Assembly (NCBI RefSeq): GCF_001426375.1
Contig: NZ_LMEO01000024.1
Location: forward strand, 1 to 60,863
DNA length: 60,863 bases
Direction of reading: 5' to 3'
Origin: Paenibacillus sp. Root444D2
Lineage (GTDB): Bacteria > Bacillota > Bacilli > Paenibacillales > NBRC-103111
The translations under genes and the position numbers were made by a program. The notes under the pieces are model-generated. The model searched no databases and was not told the origin of the DNA. It was given only the letters and a program-made list of their open reading frames with translations. This document shows, one piece after another, positions 8,335-19,540 of the stretch (within the stretch, counting starts at the first letter, position 1; the number at the start of each line of letters is the position of its first letter).

Positions 8335-8772
8335 TTAACCGCGAAGATTCCAGACTTCTGGTAGTTGTGCTTGGTGCGGGTGCTCTGCTCCACCGTAGAC
8401 TTTAAGCTTAGTTTTCAAGCTGTCGCCAAGACGGTTCTTAGGAAGCATACCATGTACGGCAAACTCGATCATGCGATCAGGTTTGCTGTTCAGCAAATCC
8501 TGAGCGGAAGTCACTTTTAAACCACCTTGGTATAAAGAGTGACGGTAGTACATTTTGTTTTGCATTTTTTTACCAGTTAGCTTAATTTGGGAAGCATTGA
8601 TAACAACAACGAAATCACCAGTATCTACGTGTGGAGTGAACTCCGGTTTGTGCTTACCGCGGATAATGCTAGCAACTTCACTTGCAAGACGGCCAAGTGT
8701 TTGGCCTGCAGCGTCAACAATGTACCATTTACGCTCTACTTCATTTGGCTTAGCCATATATGTGGTGCGCAT
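8335..8772 (-). CDS. rplM: 50S ribosomal protein L13
   Basis: A 145-residue L13, an early 23S rRNA-binding assembly protein. The segment [16 protein letters not shown] and the [10 protein letters not shown] motif are diagnostic. Length and the MRTT start match B. subtilis. AGGAGG lies 6 nt before the ATG. It is first gene of rplM-rpsI, preceded by a structured leader and its own promoter. Confidence 0.97.
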   Translation of the reverse strand: MRTTYMAKPNEVERKWYIVDAAGQTLGRLASEVASIIRGKHKPEFTPHVDTGDFVVVINASQIKLTGKKMQNKMYYRHSLYQGGLKVTSAQDLLNSKPDRMIEFAVHGMLPKNRLGDSLKTKLKVYGGAEHPHQAQLPEVWNLRG

Positions 8773-8834
8773 GCTTAATCCTCCTAAAAATATATCTCAA
8801 TACATAATTATTATTGTTAGTTTACATAAATGAT

Positions 8835-8892
8835 GGATGGTTGACAGCCATTTGTGATCAGGGGCTGTGGGGTAGCCGATCACGAAACGCCA
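8835..8892 (-). promoter_or_regulatory. Probable ribosomal protein L13 leader
   Basis: Between the promoter and rplM the transcript can fold GTGATC/GATCAC (8878-8883 with 8854-8859) around a stacked GGCT/AGCC helix, followed by an ATGG/CCAT hairpin. Firmicutes carry a known L13-binding leader at this place that lets L13 repress its own operon. Position and stacked-stem form fit; I could not compare it to the Rfam model. Confidence 0.6.
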
Positions 8893-8898
8893 AGTTAT

Positions 8899-8927
8899 AT
8901 TTTACACGAAACATCGATAAGAAGCAA
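8899..8927 (-). promoter_or_regulatory. Sigma-A promoter of rplM-rpsI
   Basis: TTGCTT (8922-8927), 17 bases, TAAAAT (8899-8904) on the minus strand, with a start near 8892 just before the leader stem. The same -35 hexamer is used at the S10 operon promoter. Confidence 0.75.
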
Positions 8928-8943
8928 GTAGTGTTTTAAGATT

Positions 8944-9720
8944 TTAATAGTCGACTCTCCATAACGTTAAACCCATAGCTTCGGCCGTAGGACCTGCTTG
9001 AGATCGGTCTCTAGCTTCAAGAATTCGCTGCATATCGCTACTAGGTCTCTTACCTTCTCCAATCTGAATCAGTGTTCCTGCAATGATCCTAACCATGTTA
9101 TAAAGGAAACCATTACCCGTTACAATTAACCGGATTCTGGCGATTTTCCCCGTCGTAGACAACTCGTCAGCTTCCGTTTCCAAACGAACCTCGTAGAGGG
9201 TTCTCACCTTTACTTCCTTATCTGTTCTCACCGTACAAAACGAAGTAAAATCATGCTCACCTAGCAAGCAAGGGAGCGCCTCTCTCATGGCTTCCACATT
9301 CAAATGCGTAGGATGATGGTATTCATAGTTGCGGTGAAAGACATCAGGGAAGCGCGCCGAGCGAATTGAAAAGCAGTAAGTTTTGCGTTTCGCGGCTTTG
9401 CGAGAATGAAAGGAAGGAAGGACTTCTTCCGCGGTATGTGCGACGATATCTCTGGGTAGTCTAGCATTTAAAGCTAAACACCAACGTTCCACTGGAATCT
9501 TTGAATTCGTACTAAAATTAATAACTTGTGCTTTCGCGTGTACACCGGCATCTGTACGCCCAGATGAGATAACTTTCACTCTCTCACCAGTTAACATGAA
9601 AACAGCCTGCTCTAAACGGTATTGAATCGTATCTGCTTTAGGCTGAATCTGAAAACCTGAATAAGCAGTCCCATCATAACTTATGGTAAAACGTAGATTT
9701 CTCAAGGCTTGTTCCTCCAT
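8944..9720 (-). CDS. truA: tRNA pseudouridine(38-40) synthase TruA
   Basis: A 258-residue enzyme that isomerises uridines 38-40 in the anticodon arm of many tRNAs. The catalytic Asp is in SSGRTDAGVHA (about residue 57), followed by the FHSRKAAKRKTY and GNGFLYNMVRIIAGTL family blocks. AGGAAGG lies 8 nt before the ATG. In B. subtilis three ECF transporter genes lie between rplQ and truA; here none is present, and a terminator plus a dyad fill the gap. Confidence 0.95.
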   Translation of the reverse strand: MEEQALRNLRFTISYDGTAYSGFQIQPKADTIQYRLEQAVFMLTGERVKVISSGRTDAGVHAKAQVINFSTNSKIPVERWCLALNARLPRDIVAHTAEEVLPSFHSRKAAKRKTYCFSIRSARFPDVFHRNYEYHHPTHLNVEAMREALPCLLGEHDFTSFCTVRTDKEVKVRTLYEVRLETEADELSTTGKIARIRLIVTGNGFLYNMVRIIAGTLIQIGEGKRPSSDMQRILEARDRSQAGPTAEAMGLTLWRVDY

Positions 9721-9738
9721 GAGTCATCCTTCCTATCT

Positions 9739-9766
9739 AAGTGATTAGCCTTAGCTAAATTCACTT
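9739..9766. repeat. Dyad upstream of truA, possibly a diverged intergenic palindrome
   Basis: AAGTGA-TTAGC-CTTA-GCTAA-AT-TCACTT forms a hairpin with 11 paired bases and a two-base bulge. It lies 18-46 bp before the truA start. The following CACTTC...GTGCT sequence resembles copy C of the intergenic repeat family at 40428, so it may be a diverged member rather than an operator. Confidence 0.5.
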
Positions 9767-9792
9767 CTAGAGAGCGTGCTAAGACTGCAAAA

Positions 9793-9832
9793 AAAGGGCT
9801 TCACCAGAATCTAGTGATTCCGTCCACCCTTT
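9793..9832 (-). terminator. Terminator after rplQ (end of S10-spc-alpha cluster)
   Basis: AAAGGG (9793-9798) pairs with CCCTTT (9827-9832), enclosing an inner GAATC/GATTC hairpin; on the minus strand it runs into T7. It begins a few bases after the rplQ stop. Confidence 0.8.
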
Positions 9833-9843
9833 CCCATCCGTCT

Positions 9844-10209
9844 TTATGCGCGATCTACTAGCTCTAGGTAAACCATTGGTGCTGCGTCACCGCGGCGTGG
9901 TCCCAGTTTAAGGATACGAGTGTATCCACCTGGACGCTCGGAGTAACGAGTAGCCAAATCGGAGAACAGTTTTTGGATCGCATCTTGATTTTCGTTTGCA
10001 GCTTCTCTACGAACAAAAGCAGCAACCTGACGGCGTGCATGAAGATCTCCGCGCTTCGCAAGAGTGATTAACTTCTCAGCGATGGAACGAATTTCTTTTG
10101 CTTTTGCTTCTGTAGTTTGGATGCGTTCATGTATGAACAGATCTGTAACCAGATCACGGAATAATGCTTTACGATTACTGGAATCGCGGTTCAATTTTCT
10201 GTAGTTCAT
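9844..10209 (-). CDS. rplQ: 50S ribosomal protein L17
   Basis: A 121-residue L17, located near the peptide exit tunnel. The N-terminal [20 protein letters not shown] block and the basic [19 protein letters not shown] near the C-terminus are family signatures. AGAAGGAGG precedes the ATG. It is last in the long minus-strand ribosomal cluster, 24 bp after rpoA. Confidence 0.97.
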   Translation of the reverse strand: MNYRKLNRDSSNRKALFRDLVTDLFIHERIQTTEAKAKEIRSIAEKLITLAKRGDLHARRQVAAFVRREAANENQDAIQKLFSDLATRYSERPGGYTRILKLGPRRGDAAPMVYLELVDRA

Positions 10210-10233
10210 TGAATTAACCTCCTTCTGACAAGA

Positions 10234-11178
10234 TTATTCCTCAGTACGTAGTCCCAAACCCAGCTCTTCGAGCTTCTCTTGAACTTCTTCAAGTGATTTG
10301 CGTCCTAAGTTCCGAACTTTCATCATGTCTTCTTCTGTTTTGGTAATCAGCTCTTGTACGGTGTTAATCCCTGCACGCTTGAGACAGTTGTAAGAACGAA
10401 CAGATAGATCTAGTTCCTCGATAGTCATCTCCAGAACTTTCTCTTTCTTATCTTCTTCTTTCTCTACCATAATCTCAGCATCTTTCGCTTCATCCGTCAA
10501 ACCGACGAACAAGTTCAGATGTTCTGTTAAGATTTTGGCGCCCAAGCTCACTGCTTCTTCTGGTCGAATACTTCCATCAGTCCACACTTCGAGGGTCAAC
10601 TTATCATAGTTAGTCACTTGGCCGACGCGAGTATTCTCAATAGCATAGTTCACTCGGGTAATAGGCGTGTAGATCGAATCAATTGGAATCACTCCAATTG
10701 GTTGTTCTTCATGCTTATTTTTGTCCGATTGGACGTAACCGCGTCCTCTGCCCGCATGAATCCTCATGTGAAGACGTGCGTCCGGAGATAAGGTTGCAAT
10801 ATGCAGATCCGGATTAAGAATCTCCACATCGCTATCACCACGGATATCAGCTGCGGTAATATTACCTTCTCCTTCTGCATCAATTTCAAGCACTTTCTCC
10901 TCATCGGAGTGAATTTTCAACGATAGGCCTTTCAAGTTGAGGATAATTTCCGTTACATCCTCAAGCACGCCAGGAATCGTTGAAAACTCATGTAAAACGC
11001 CATCGATTTGGACAGAGGTTACTGCTGCCCCCGGTAAAGAGGACAGTAAGATACGACGTAGTGAGTTACCTAAGGTTGTACCATAGCCACGCTCCAACGG
11101 CTCGATGATAAATCTACCATAAGCGCCATCTTCACTTAATGCTACGGTTTCTATTTTTGGCTTTTCGATTTCGATCAT
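10234..11178 (-). CDS. rpoA: RNA polymerase alpha subunit
   Basis: A 314-residue alpha subunit. The N-terminal domain (1-230), with [15 protein letters not shown], dimerises and seeds beta/beta' assembly. A Glu/Lys-rich linker follows. The C-terminal domain (about 250-310), with [14 protein letters not shown] and [11 protein letters not shown], binds UP-element DNA and activators. The ATG at 11178 has GGAGGG 8 nt upstream; a longer frame to 11268 is not supported. It lies between rpsK and rplQ as in all Bacilli. Confidence 0.98.
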   Translation of the reverse strand: MIEIEKPKIETVALSEDGAYGRFIIEPLERGYGTTLGNSLRRILLSSLPGAAVTSVQIDGVLHEFSTIPGVLEDVTEIILNLKGLSLKIHSDEEKVLEIDAEGEGNITAADIRGDSDVEILNPDLHIATLSPDARLHMRIHAGRGRGYVQSDKNKHEEQPIGVIPIDSIYTPITRVNYAIENTRVGQVTNYDKLTLEVWTDGSIRPEEAVSLGAKILTEHLNLFVGLTDEAKDAEIMVEKEEDKKEKVLEMTIEELDLSVRSYNCLKRAGINTVQELITKTEEDMMKVRNLGRKSLEEVQEKLEELGLGLRTEE

Positions 11179-11304
11179 GAAATGTACCCTCCATTCAATA
11201 CGTCGTTTCCCTCTGGATACTTCGCCTGAAAATTTCATAGTATTCCTATCCTTCAAACCATTATTCACGATTTTGGAATAATTATACTACAAAGTGATCC
11301 TGAA

Positions 11305-11700
11305 TTATACGCGACGACGTTTTGGAGGACGGCAGCCATTATGAGGAACCGGAGTCACGTCTTTAATCAGGTTTACTTCAAGACCTGCTGCTTGCAAAGA
11401 GCGGATTGCTGCTTCGCGGCCAGCTCCTGGACCTTTAACCATTACTTCAACAGTTTTCAAACCATGCTCCATAGCTGCTTTAGCTGCTTTTTCAGCTGCC
11501 ATTTGCGCTGCAAAAGGAGTACTTTTACGGGAACCTTTGAATCCAAGGTTTCCTGAACTTGCCCAGGAAATTGCGTTACCATGCGGATCCGTGATCGTTA
11601 CGATCGTGTTGTTAAATGTTGAACGGATGTGTGCTACACCGCTCTCAATATTTTTCCGGTCACGACGTTTCGTACGGACGACTTTTTTAGGTTTTGCCAT
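11305..11700 (-). CDS. rpsK: 30S ribosomal protein S11
   Basis: A 131-residue S11 of the platform, binding near helix 45 and the Shine-Dalgarno channel. [15 protein letters not shown] and the C-terminal [18 protein letters not shown] are diagnostic. A GGGGG ribosome binding site precedes the ATG. It follows rpsM by 18 bp. Confidence 0.98.
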   Translation of the reverse strand: MAKPKKVVRTKRRDRKNIESGVAHIRSTFNNTIVTITDPHGNAISWASSGNLGFKGSRKSTPFAAQMAAEKAAKAAMEHGLKTVEVMVKGPGAGREAAIRSLQAAGLEVNLIKDVTPVPHNGCRPPKRRRV

Positions 11701-11718
11701 TAGCTCTAACCCCCTTTA

Positions 11719-12087
11719 TTATTTCTTCTTATTAGCTACCGTACGACGAGGACCTTTACGTGTACGAGCATTAGTTTTAGTACGTTGTCCACGAACAGGA
11801 AGACCACGACGGTGACGAAGACCACGGTAGGATCCGATTTCGATTAGACGTTTGATGTTTAGGGAAATTTCGCGACGAAGGTCGCCTTCTACTTTAAGGG
11901 TTTTGTCAATTACATCACGGATTTTGCTCACTTCATCTTCAGTCAAGTCACGAACGCGAGTACTAGCGTCGATACCTGTGGAAGCAATGATTTTCTGAGC
12001 AGTTGTAGTGCCGATACCGAAAATGTAAGTCAACGCGATTACAACTCGTTTGTCACGAGGTAAGTCAACTCCAGCTAAACGTGCCAT
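11719..12087 (-). CDS. rpsM: 30S ribosomal protein S13
   Basis: A 122-residue S13 of the 30S head, forming intersubunit bridges and touching P-site tRNA by its basic tail ([21 protein letters not shown] is split as RTKTNART and RKGPRRTV). The opening [15 protein letters not shown] is typical. GGAGGTG lies 12 nt before the ATG. It sits 19 bp after rpmJ. Confidence 0.98.
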   Translation of the reverse strand: MARLAGVDLPRDKRVVIALTYIFGIGTTTAQKIIASTGIDASTRVRDLTEDEVSKIRDVIDKTLKVEGDLRREISLNIKRLIEIGSYRGLRHRRGLPVRGQRTKTNARTRKGPRRTVANKKK

Positions 12088-12106
12088 CTACAGATTGCAC
12101 CTCCTT

Positions 12107-12546
<440 letters not shown>

Positions 12547-12548
12547 AG

Positions 12549-12854
12549 TCATTCTCCTTTCTCTTGTGCTTCATCTTGCATAAGTTCAACGAATTTGGCA
12601 ATTGCGAAGCGCAACTTTCCATTAGTAACACGACCTGTTTCCCTAATGCTTGACTCCACTTCACTGCTAATCGTTTCTTGTAACTGAAGATGATTCAGGT
12701 TCTTCTTCTTCGGTTGATCGAATTTGCGATGATCACCGTCGGCAAGCCAGACAAAGCGATGATCGACAATTCCAATTACGACCGCATATTCTCCGGGATC
12801 TCGACCGCGAAGCACCTTTACGATTTGACCCACCTTCGGAATCTTGCTATCCAT
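12549..12854 (-). CDS. KOW-domain RNA-binding protein (L14e-like)
   Basis: A 101-residue protein. The first half ([20 protein letters not shown]) is a KOW motif like that of archaeal/eukaryotic L14e; the second half is charged and helical with no recognised domain. Bacilli encode such a protein between map and infA, called YbzG in B. subtilis as I recall. A ribosome or rRNA role is inferred from the fold and operon only. AGGTGATGGTGA lies before the ATG, 10 bp after map. Confidence 0.82.
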   Translation of the reverse strand: MDSKIPKVGQIVKVLRGRDPGEYAVVIGIVDHRFVWLADGDHRKFDQPKKKNLNHLQLQETISSEVESSIRETGRVTNGKLRFAIAKFVELMQDEAQEKGE

Positions 12855-12864
12855 TCACCATCAC

Positions 12865-13616
12865 CTACGATCTAGGCAAAGTTAATATTTCATAACCGGC
12901 TGCCGTAATTGCAATCGTATGTTCAAAATGAGCACATAGGGTACGATCCGCAGTGACTACAGTCCAATCGTCTTCGAGTGTTTGGACAAATCTTTCGCCA
13001 ACGACCACCATCGGTTCAATGGCTAGGACCATGCCTGGTTTGAGACGAGGACCTTTGTCAGGAACACCATAATTCGGAATTTGTGGTTCTTCGTGAAGAT
13101 CCGTTCCGATACCGTGACCAACATACTCTATAACCACGGAGAAGCCTGCGTCTTCAATACAAGTTTGGATTGCATGCGACAACGTGTAGAGTCTAGCATC
13201 CGGTTTAGCTTCTGCTATGCCTCGATAAAGTGATTCTTCTGTCACAGCTAACAAACGCCGCGCTGTTTCAGAAATTTCACCGACAGGATACGTCCAAGCA
13301 GAATCTCCATGATAACCTTTATACTGAGCACCAATATCTATACTGATAATATCGCCCTCAGTGAGCTTTCTTGGACCAGGAATACCATGAACTAATTCTT
13401 CGTTGACTGAAGCACAAATGCTTCCAGGAAAACCGTTGTAGCCTTTAAAAGATGGAATCGCTCCCTGACTGCGAATGAATTCCTCTGCGATCTGATCAAG
13501 TTCTTTCGTTGTAATGTTCGGACGAATCGCCCTTGCCAATAAGCGGTGCGTTTCGGCTACGATACGACCAGCTTCTCGCATTAGGTCTAGTTCAACCTCG
13601 GACTTACAAATGATCA

Positions 13617-13617
<1 letters not shown>
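12865..13617 (-). CDS. map: Type I methionine aminopeptidase
   Basis: A 250-residue enzyme that removes the initiator Met from nascent chains. The two-metal site is readable: Asp in [10 protein letters not shown] and HGDSAW, His in [14 protein letters not shown], Glu in AIEPM and in AHFEHTIAI. No N-terminal zinc extension is present. Its ATG overlaps the adk stop by one base (TAATG), so translation is coupled. It stands between adk and the KOW gene as in B. subtilis. Confidence 0.97.
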
Positions 13618-14294
<677 letters not shown>

Positions 14295-14352
14295 TTACGA
14301 ACAGCACAATAGGTGCCGATGTCGCAGATATTGCCCCATCAGAACCTATTAG

Positions 14353-15657
14353 CTATTTATTGATAAATCCTTTGTAATGACGCTTAATCAATTGGCTCTC
14401 GATTTGTTTCATCGTCTCAAGACCAACGCCTACTACGATAAGTAAAGATGTACCACCAATCCGAACCGAACTAGGCAAACCGGCAAGTCCTCCGAATAGC
14501 ATTGGAAGAATCGAGATCGCTGAGAGAAACAAAGCCCCAGAAAGAGTAATTCTAGTCATTACGCGAGTCAGATAAGTCGATGTTGTCTTACCGGGTCTAA
14601 TACCTGGTATATAGCCACCATTTTTCTTCATCTGGTCAGCCATTTGAACTGGATTAATTTGTACGAAGGTATAAAAGTATGTGAATCCAATAATCAGCAA
14701 TACATAGAGTACAATCGCTAGCGGAGCAGTTTGGTTAATACTTAAATTGTTAATTATCCATTCTGCAACAACATTTCCTCTCCAGTAACTAGCAATGGTA
14801 GGAGGGAACATCAATAACGAAAGTGCAAAGATTACTGGGATTACACCAGCCGCATTCACTTTAAGAGGAATGTGAGTGGTTTGACCACCATACATTTTAC
14901 GACCAACTACCCGTTTCGCATATTGTACAGGTATCTTACGAACACCTTGCTGCACGAATATGACCCCGGCAATAATCAGTATAACAACCAACGCAATAAT
15001 GATCAGTTTCACGATATTCAGGAACAAAGCTCCTTCGGTCGCAAAAAGTGATTTGTAAATTTGTTGAATGCTTGTCGGAATCGCCGCGACGATACCAGCA
15101 AAGATGATAATGGAAATACCGTTCCCAATCCCAAACTCCGTGATTTGCTCACCTAGCCACATCAAGAAAGCTGTACCAGCTGTCAGTACGATAGCGATTA
15201 GTGCAAAGGTAGTGAAGCCTGAGTCAATCACGAGTCCGCTATACAAACGGTTAAACCCAATGGAAAGACCAAATGCTTGAATCACACCTAGAATAATCGT
15301 ACCGTAACGAGTAACTTGTGTCATTTTCTTTCTTCCGACATCGCCTTCTTTTGCCCATTGCGCAAAGCGCGGGACTACATCCATGGATAAAAGTTGTACG
15401 ATGATCGAAGCCGTGATGTAAGGGGTGATTCCCATCGCGAAGATGGAAAACTGAAAGAGCGCCCCACCAGAAAACGTGTTAAGCAAACCAAAGACATCGC
15501 TCTGATTCGCTTGATCTTGAAGTTTCAGAACATCTGTATTTATGTTAGGCACTGGAATAAAAACGCCTAATCGGTAGACGATTAGCAAGACGAGTGTGAA
15601 TATAATTCTTCTGCGTAAGTCTTCTACTTTGAAGATGTTGGCTATGGTATTGAACAT
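14353..15657 (-). CDS. secY: Preprotein translocase subunit SecY
   Basis: A 434-residue channel subunit with ten predicted membrane helices. The plug region, the GGALFQFSIFAMGITPYI segment of helix 2 and the cytosolic C-terminal loop GIRPGKTTSTYL are recognisable. Its ATG overlaps the rplO stop by one base (TAATG). The partner secE lies at 41.6 kb; secG is not in the window. Confidence 0.98.
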   Translation of the reverse strand: MFNTIANIFKVEDLRRRIIFTLVLLIVYRLGVFIPVPNINTDVLKLQDQANQSDVFGLLNTFSGGALFQFSIFAMGITPYITASIIVQLLSMDVVPRFAQWAKEGDVGRKKMTQVTRYGTIILGVIQAFGLSIGFNRLYSGLVIDSGFTTFALIAIVLTAGTAFLMWLGEQITEFGIGNGISIIIFAGIVAAIPTSIQQIYKSLFATEGALFLNIVKLIIIALVVILIIAGVIFVQQGVRKIPVQYAKRVVGRKMYGGQTTHIPLKVNAAGVIPVIFALSLLMFPPTIASYWRGNVVAEWIINNLSINQTAPLAIVLYVLLIIGFTYFYTFVQINPVQMADQMKKNGGYIPGIRPGKTTSTYLTRVMTRITLSGALFLSAISILPMLFGGLAGLPSSVRIGGTSLLIVVGVGLETMKQIESQLIKRHYKGFINK

Positions 15658-16097
15658 TAAATCACCTCGGTTTGACCGCCGGCAGCTTGGATTTTCTCAA
15701 TCGCAGATTGAGAGAACTTATTCGCTTTAACGGTTAATTTTACTGTGATTTCACCGTTTCCTAAAATCTTAATGCCATCTTTAGGAGCTTTAACAATACC
15801 AGTCTCCATCAATACTTGTGGAGTAACTTCGGTACCAGCTGCGAAATTGTTCAAATCTTCAAGATTCACGATTGCGTATTCCGTACGGAAACGATTCGTG
15901 AAACCACGTTTAGGTAAACGACGGTATAACGGGTTTTGTCCACCCTCGAATCCAGGACGAACGCCTCCACCGGAACGTGCGTTTTGCCCTTTATGTCCGC
16001 GAGTTGATGTTTTACCCATGCCGCTACTTGTACCACGGCCAACACGTTTACGAGTGTGACGAGAACCAGTAGCAGAACTTAGCTCATGTAACTTCAT
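15657..16097 (-). CDS. rplO: 50S ribosomal protein L15
   Basis: A 146-residue L15 with the long Gly/Arg-rich N-terminal extension ([19 protein letters not shown]) that threads into 23S rRNA, followed by a globular C-terminal half. It is coupled to secY by a one-base stop-start overlap. Confidence 0.98.
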   Translation of the reverse strand: MKLHELSSATGSRHTRKRVGRGTSSGMGKTSTRGHKGQNARSGGGVRPGFEGGQNPLYRRLPKRGFTNRFRTEYAIVNLEDLNNFAAGTEVTPQVLMETGIVKAPKDGIKILGNGEITVKLTVKANKFSQSAIEKIQAAGGQTEVI

Positions 16098-16133
16098 CGT
16101 TGCACACCTCCTCTAGATCTTAATATCTTGCTA

Positions 16134-16322
16134 CTATGCTTCGATTTCTTTAACTTCTACCAAATGGCTCACTTGATTAACCATGCCTCTGATCGCAGCA
16201 TTATCTTGATGAAGAACAGTTTGGTGCATCTTGCGAAGACCAAGTGTTTTCACAGTAACGCGTTGTGTTTCAGGGCGGCCAATCAGGCTGCGTTTTAGGG
16301 TAATTTGTAATTGTTTCGCCAT
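16134..16322 (-). CDS. rpmD: 50S ribosomal protein L30
   Basis: A 62-residue L30; [23 protein letters not shown] is the family pattern ([10 protein letters not shown] then [10 protein letters not shown]). TTAGGAGGGG precedes the ATG. It lies between rpsE and rplO. Confidence 0.97.
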   Translation of the reverse strand: MAKQLQITLKRSLIGRPETQRVTVKTLGLRKMHQTVLHQDNAAIRGMVNQVSHLVEVKEIEA

Positions 16323-16333
16323 GTTTACCCCTC

Positions 16334-16831
16334 CTAACCTAATAGCTCTTGAACTGTTTTACCGCGAAGCTTTGCAACTTCTTCCGCTTTTTTCAAGCGG
16401 CTCAAGCCTTCAAGCGTAGCGTTAACCATGTTCATGGAGTTCGATGAACCAAGGGATTTTGTCAAGATATCGCCGATACCAGCAAGCTCAAGAACTGCAC
16501 GAACTGGTCCGCCTGCGATAACTCCTGTACCTTGGGAAGCTGGTTTTAGCAGAACGCGTCCTGCACCAAACTTACCTGTTACAAGGTGAGGAATCGAAGT
16601 GCCTACGATAGGAACATGAATCAAGTTCTTTTTCGCATCTTCAATACCTTTGCGGATTGCATCAGGAACTTCGGAAGCTTTACCGATTCCTGCGCCAACC
16701 CAGCCATTGCCATCGCCAACGACAACAAGTGCGCTGAAGCTGAAACGACGTCCGCCTTTTACTACTTTAGCTACGCGATTAATATTAACGACTTTTTCTG
16801 TTAGCTCTAAAGTATTAGGATCTACACGCAA
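16334..16831 (-). CDS. rpsE: 30S ribosomal protein S5
   Basis: A 165-residue S5, important for decoding accuracy. A double-stranded-RNA-like N-terminal domain ([30 protein letters not shown] in part) precedes the S5 C-terminal domain. The start is a TTG at 16831: GGAGGTAAAAG lies at proper spacing and the length then equals B. subtilis S5. The frame is open to 16882 but that ATG lies inside rplR with no site. Confidence 0.95.
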   Translation of the reverse strand: MRVDPNTLELTEKVVNINRVAKVVKGGRRFSFSALVVVGDGNGWVGAGIGKASEVPDAIRKGIEDAKKNLIHVPIVGTSIPHLVTGKFGAGRVLLKPASQGTGVIAGGPVRAVLELAGIGDILTKSLGSSNSMNMVNATLEGLSRLKKAEEVAKLRGKTVQELLG

Positions 16832-16859
16832 GTCTTTTACCTCCTTATATATGTTTTTC

Positions 16860-17228
16860 CTAGAATTCAAGACCAGCTTCACGAGCTGCGTCAGCTAATG
16901 CTTGAACACGTCCATGATAAAGGTATCCACCGCGGTCAAATACCACTTTGTCTAAACCTTTTTCTTTCGCGCGTTGAGCGATTAATGCGCCAACTTTACG
17001 AGCAGCTTCAACGTTACCGCCATTACCAATGTCACTTTTCAGTTCTTTATCTTGAGTCGATGCGGCAACGATAGTAATACCCGTTGTATCATCGATAAGT
17101 TGAGCATACATGTGTTTGGAAGAGCGGAAAATGTTTAAGCGCGGACGAACAGTTGTACCTTCGATTTTCTTACGAACACGAAGATGTCTTTTCAAACGAG
17201 CTTTATTTTTATCGCTTTTAGTAATCAT
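16860..17228 (-). CDS. rplR: 50S ribosomal protein L18
   Basis: A 122-residue L18 that binds 5S rRNA in the central protuberance. [20 protein letters not shown] and the C-terminal [20 protein letters not shown] are diagnostic. GAAAGGAGTG precedes the ATG. An unusually wide 101-bp gap separates it from rplF. Confidence 0.97.
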   Translation of the reverse strand: MITKSDKNKARLKRHLRVRKKIEGTTVRPRLNIFRSSKHMYAQLIDDTTGITIVAASTQDKELKSDIGNGGNVEAARKVGALIAQRAKEKGLDKVVFDRGGYLYHGRVQALADAAREAGLEF

Positions 17229-17269
17229 CTATACTTACACTCCTTTCATCATCTTATGATGCGAGGCTT

Positions 17270-17301
17270 ATGCTTACGTAGCAAGTTTTCATGCGAAAAC
17301 T
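17270..17301 (-). repeat. Intergenic palindromic repeat, copy B
   Basis: On the minus strand this reads AGTTTTC-GCAT-GAAAACT then TGCTACGTAAGCAT. It matches copy A (read on the plus strand) in both stems and the linking bases, so B is inverted relative to A. It lies in the rplF-rplR gap. Confidence 0.75.
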
Positions 17302-17329
17302 CTTAGCTATTACCCGCGATCTAACGATC

Positions 17330-17872
17330 TTATTTCTTCTTACCAGCTTTACCTTCTTTACGAAGAATGCGTTCGCCTTCATACTTGATACCTTTACCTT
17401 TATACGGCTCTGGTTCACGTACGGAACGAACTTTAGCTGCCATAGCGCCTACTAATTCTTTATCAATACCTTTAACGATGATTTTCGTGTTCGTAGGAAC
17501 ATCGAACTCAATACCGTTTTCAGGAGTGATTTCAACTGGATGGGAGTACCCAACGTTGAGAACTAATTTGTCGCCGCTCTTGTTAGCACGGTAACCAACG
17601 CCAACTAGATCCAAAGATTTCGTGAAACCTTCCGTTACGCCACTTACCATGTTGGCAACAACACTACGTGTTGTACCATGCAGGGAACGGTGGAGTTTGT
17701 TATCGGAAGGACGCTCAACGGAAATCTCGTTTTCTAGAACATTTACTTTCATATCTTTATGAAGTTCACGGGACAAGGAACCTTTAGGGCCTTTAACCGT
17801 GATTTGAGTATTGTCTAGTGTTACATTTACACCACTTGGAATGGTGATTGGCTTACGACCAATACGAGACAT
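17330..17872 (-). CDS. rplF: 50S ribosomal protein L6
   Basis: A 180-residue L6 made of two repeated alpha/beta domains, at the sarcin-ricin and stalk base region. [12 protein letters not shown] opens it and [15 protein letters not shown] lies near the end. The ATG at 17872 has GGAGGTG 6 nt upstream; the longer frame to 17890 is rejected. Confidence 0.97.
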   Translation of the reverse strand: MSRIGRKPITIPSGVNVTLDNTQITVKGPKGSLSRELHKDMKVNVLENEISVERPSDNKLHRSLHGTTRSVVANMVSGVTEGFTKSLDLVGVGYRANKSGDKLVLNVGYSHPVEITPENGIEFDVPTNTKIIVKGIDKELVGAMAAKVRSVREPEPYKGKGIKYEGERILRKEGKAGKKK

Positions 17873-17901
17873 GTTTGCACCTCCATTCAATTACAATTGT
17901 A

Positions 17902-18300
17902 TTACCAAACGTAGCAGATAACCTCTCCGCCAGCTTTGGATTGACGAGCATCTTTATCCGTCATAACTCCTTTAGATGTGGAGATGATGGCAATCCCTAA
18001 TCCGCCCAGAACACGAGGGATTTCTTGTGATTTAGTGTAAACGCGTAGACCTGGTTTGGAAATTCTTTTCAAACCGGAGATAACACGCTCATTGTTTGAA
18101 CCGTATTTCAGGAACAAACGAATGATACCTTGTTTGCTATCTTCAACGTACTCAGCGTCACGGATAAATCCTTCTTTTTTAAGGATTTCAGCGATTTCCC
18201 TCTTCACTTTTGACGCAGGAATTTCAACTGTTTCATGACGTACGATATTCGCATTACGAATGCGAGTTAGCATATCTGCAATTGGATCTGACATGACCAT
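17902..18300 (-). CDS. rpsH: 30S ribosomal protein S8
   Basis: A 132-residue S8, a primary binder of helix 21 of 16S rRNA and, in E. coli, the spc operon repressor. [18 protein letters not shown] and the C-terminal [22 protein letters not shown] match Bacilli exactly in form. GGAGG precedes the first ATG by about 10 nt. Confidence 0.97.
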   Translation of the reverse strand: MVMSDPIADMLTRIRNANIVRHETVEIPASKVKREIAEILKKEGFIRDAEYVEDSKQGIIRLFLKYGSNNERVISGLKRISKPGLRVYTKSQEIPRVLGGLGIAIISTSKGVMTDKDARQSKAGGEVICYVW

Positions 18301-18333
18301 TTTGTGTAAACCTCCTTCCCGAAAATAGGGTGA

Positions 18334-18519
18334 TTACCAGCTTGCTTTTTTAACGCCTGGAATCTGACCTTTGTGTGCTAATTCGCGGAAACAAATCCGA
18401 CAAATTTTGAACTTGCGAAGCACTGAATGCGGACGTCCGCAGCGCTCACAACGTGTGTATGCTTGCACTTTAAACTTCGGGGTACGTTGCTGTTTGACTT
18501 TCATCGAAGTTTTTGCCAC
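18334..18519 (-). CDS. rpsZ: 30S ribosomal protein S14, zinc type
   Basis: A 61-residue short S14 with CERCG and CRICF zinc pairs (Cys24, 27, 40, 43), the Cys-plus form that Bacilli replace with a zinc-free paralogue when zinc is scarce. It lies between rplE and rpsH, the standard place for this form. Confidence 0.96.
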   Translation of the reverse strand: MAKTSMKVKQQRTPKFKVQAYTRCERCGRPHSVLRKFKICRICFRELAHKGQIPGVKKASW

Positions 18520-18555
18520 TTAATATAACACCTCCTGATAGGTACGACTGGTAAC

Positions 18556-19098
18556 CTATTTAACGAAAGGCGCTCCGAGTTGTGTTAAAAGCTCGCGAGC
18601 TTCCTCGTCGGACTTAGCCGTTGTTACGATAACAATATCCATACCACGAACTTTATCAACTTTATCATACTCAATTTCTGGGAAAATGAGTTGTTCTTTC
18701 AGACCAAGTGTATAGTTTCCACGGCCGTCAAAAGCCTTGTTGGAAATACCACGGAAGTCACGTACACGTGGAAGTGATACGTTGAAGAGTTTATCCAAGA
18801 AATGATACATGCGCTCGCCGCGAAGAGTTACTTTCACGCCGATTGGCATATTTTCACGAAGTTTGAAACCCGCGATAGCTTTTTTGGATTTTGTTACAAC
18901 TGGTTTTTGACCAGAGATCTTTTGAAGATCTTCTACTGCAGTGTCAAGAACTTTGGAATTCGATACAGCCTCACCAACACCCATGTTGATAACGATTTTC
19001 TCGATTTTAGGAACTTGCATTACAGTTGTGTAGTTAAACTTTTGAATTAACGCTGGAGTGATTTCGTTCAAATAACGATCTTTCATTCTTACTGCCAT
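18556..19098 (-). CDS. rplE: 50S ribosomal protein L5
   Basis: A 180-residue L5 that anchors 5S rRNA and contacts P-site t[14 protein letters not shown] and [12 protein letters not shown] are family signatures. GGAGGCAAATGAGTC precedes the ATG. Confidence 0.98.
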   Translation of the reverse strand: MAVRMKDRYLNEITPALIQKFNYTTVMQVPKIEKIVINMGVGEAVSNSKVLDTAVEDLQKISGQKPVVTKSKKAIAGFKLRENMPIGVKVTLRGERMYHFLDKLFNVSLPRVRDFRGISNKAFDGRGNYTLGLKEQLIFPEIEYDKVDKVRGMDIVIVTTAKSDEEARELLTQLGAPFVK

Positions 19099-19131
19099 GA
19101 CTCATTTGCCTCCTTTCCATGCTTGTTTGTA

Positions 19132-19485
19132 TTAGTCGATAACTTCGCCGGATTTTTTCGCGATACGAACTTTCGTTCCGTTATCCAATACTTTGTATCC
19201 TACGCGAGTAGGTTTGCCGCTCTTAGGATCAATTAGCATCACGTTAGAAACGTGGATTGCAGCTTCTTGATTCAAGATACCGCCTTGTGGATTTTGTTGA
19301 GATGGTTTTGCATGTTTCTTAACCATGTTTACACCTTCTACAAGCACACGGTTTTGACGAGGATAAGCAGCGATAACGCGACCCTTCTTACCTTTGTCTT
19401 TACCAGTGATCACAAAAACCGTATCGTCTTTTTTCACGTGCAGTTTATTGTTATGAGATTCTAATCTCTTTTTTAATCTTGGCAT
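19132..19485 (-). CDS. rplX: 50S ribosomal protein L24
   Basis: A 117-residue L24, a KOW protein that starts 50S assembly. The KOW motif is [15 protein letters not shown] (about 25-39). The N-terminus is slightly longer than in E. coli but usual for Paenibacillus-like genomes. AGGAGGTG precedes the ATG. Confidence 0.97.
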   Translation of the reverse strand: MPRLKKRLESHNNKLHVKKDDTVFVITGKDKGKKGRVIAAYPRQNRVLVEGVNMVKKHAKPSQQNPQGGILNQEAAIHVSNVMLIDPKSGKPTRVGYKVLDNGTKVRIAKKSGEVID

Positions 19486-19540
19486 TAGCTTCTACACCTC
19501 CTGAGGTTTCCCGTTAGGAAAACAAACATCGTAACTGTTC

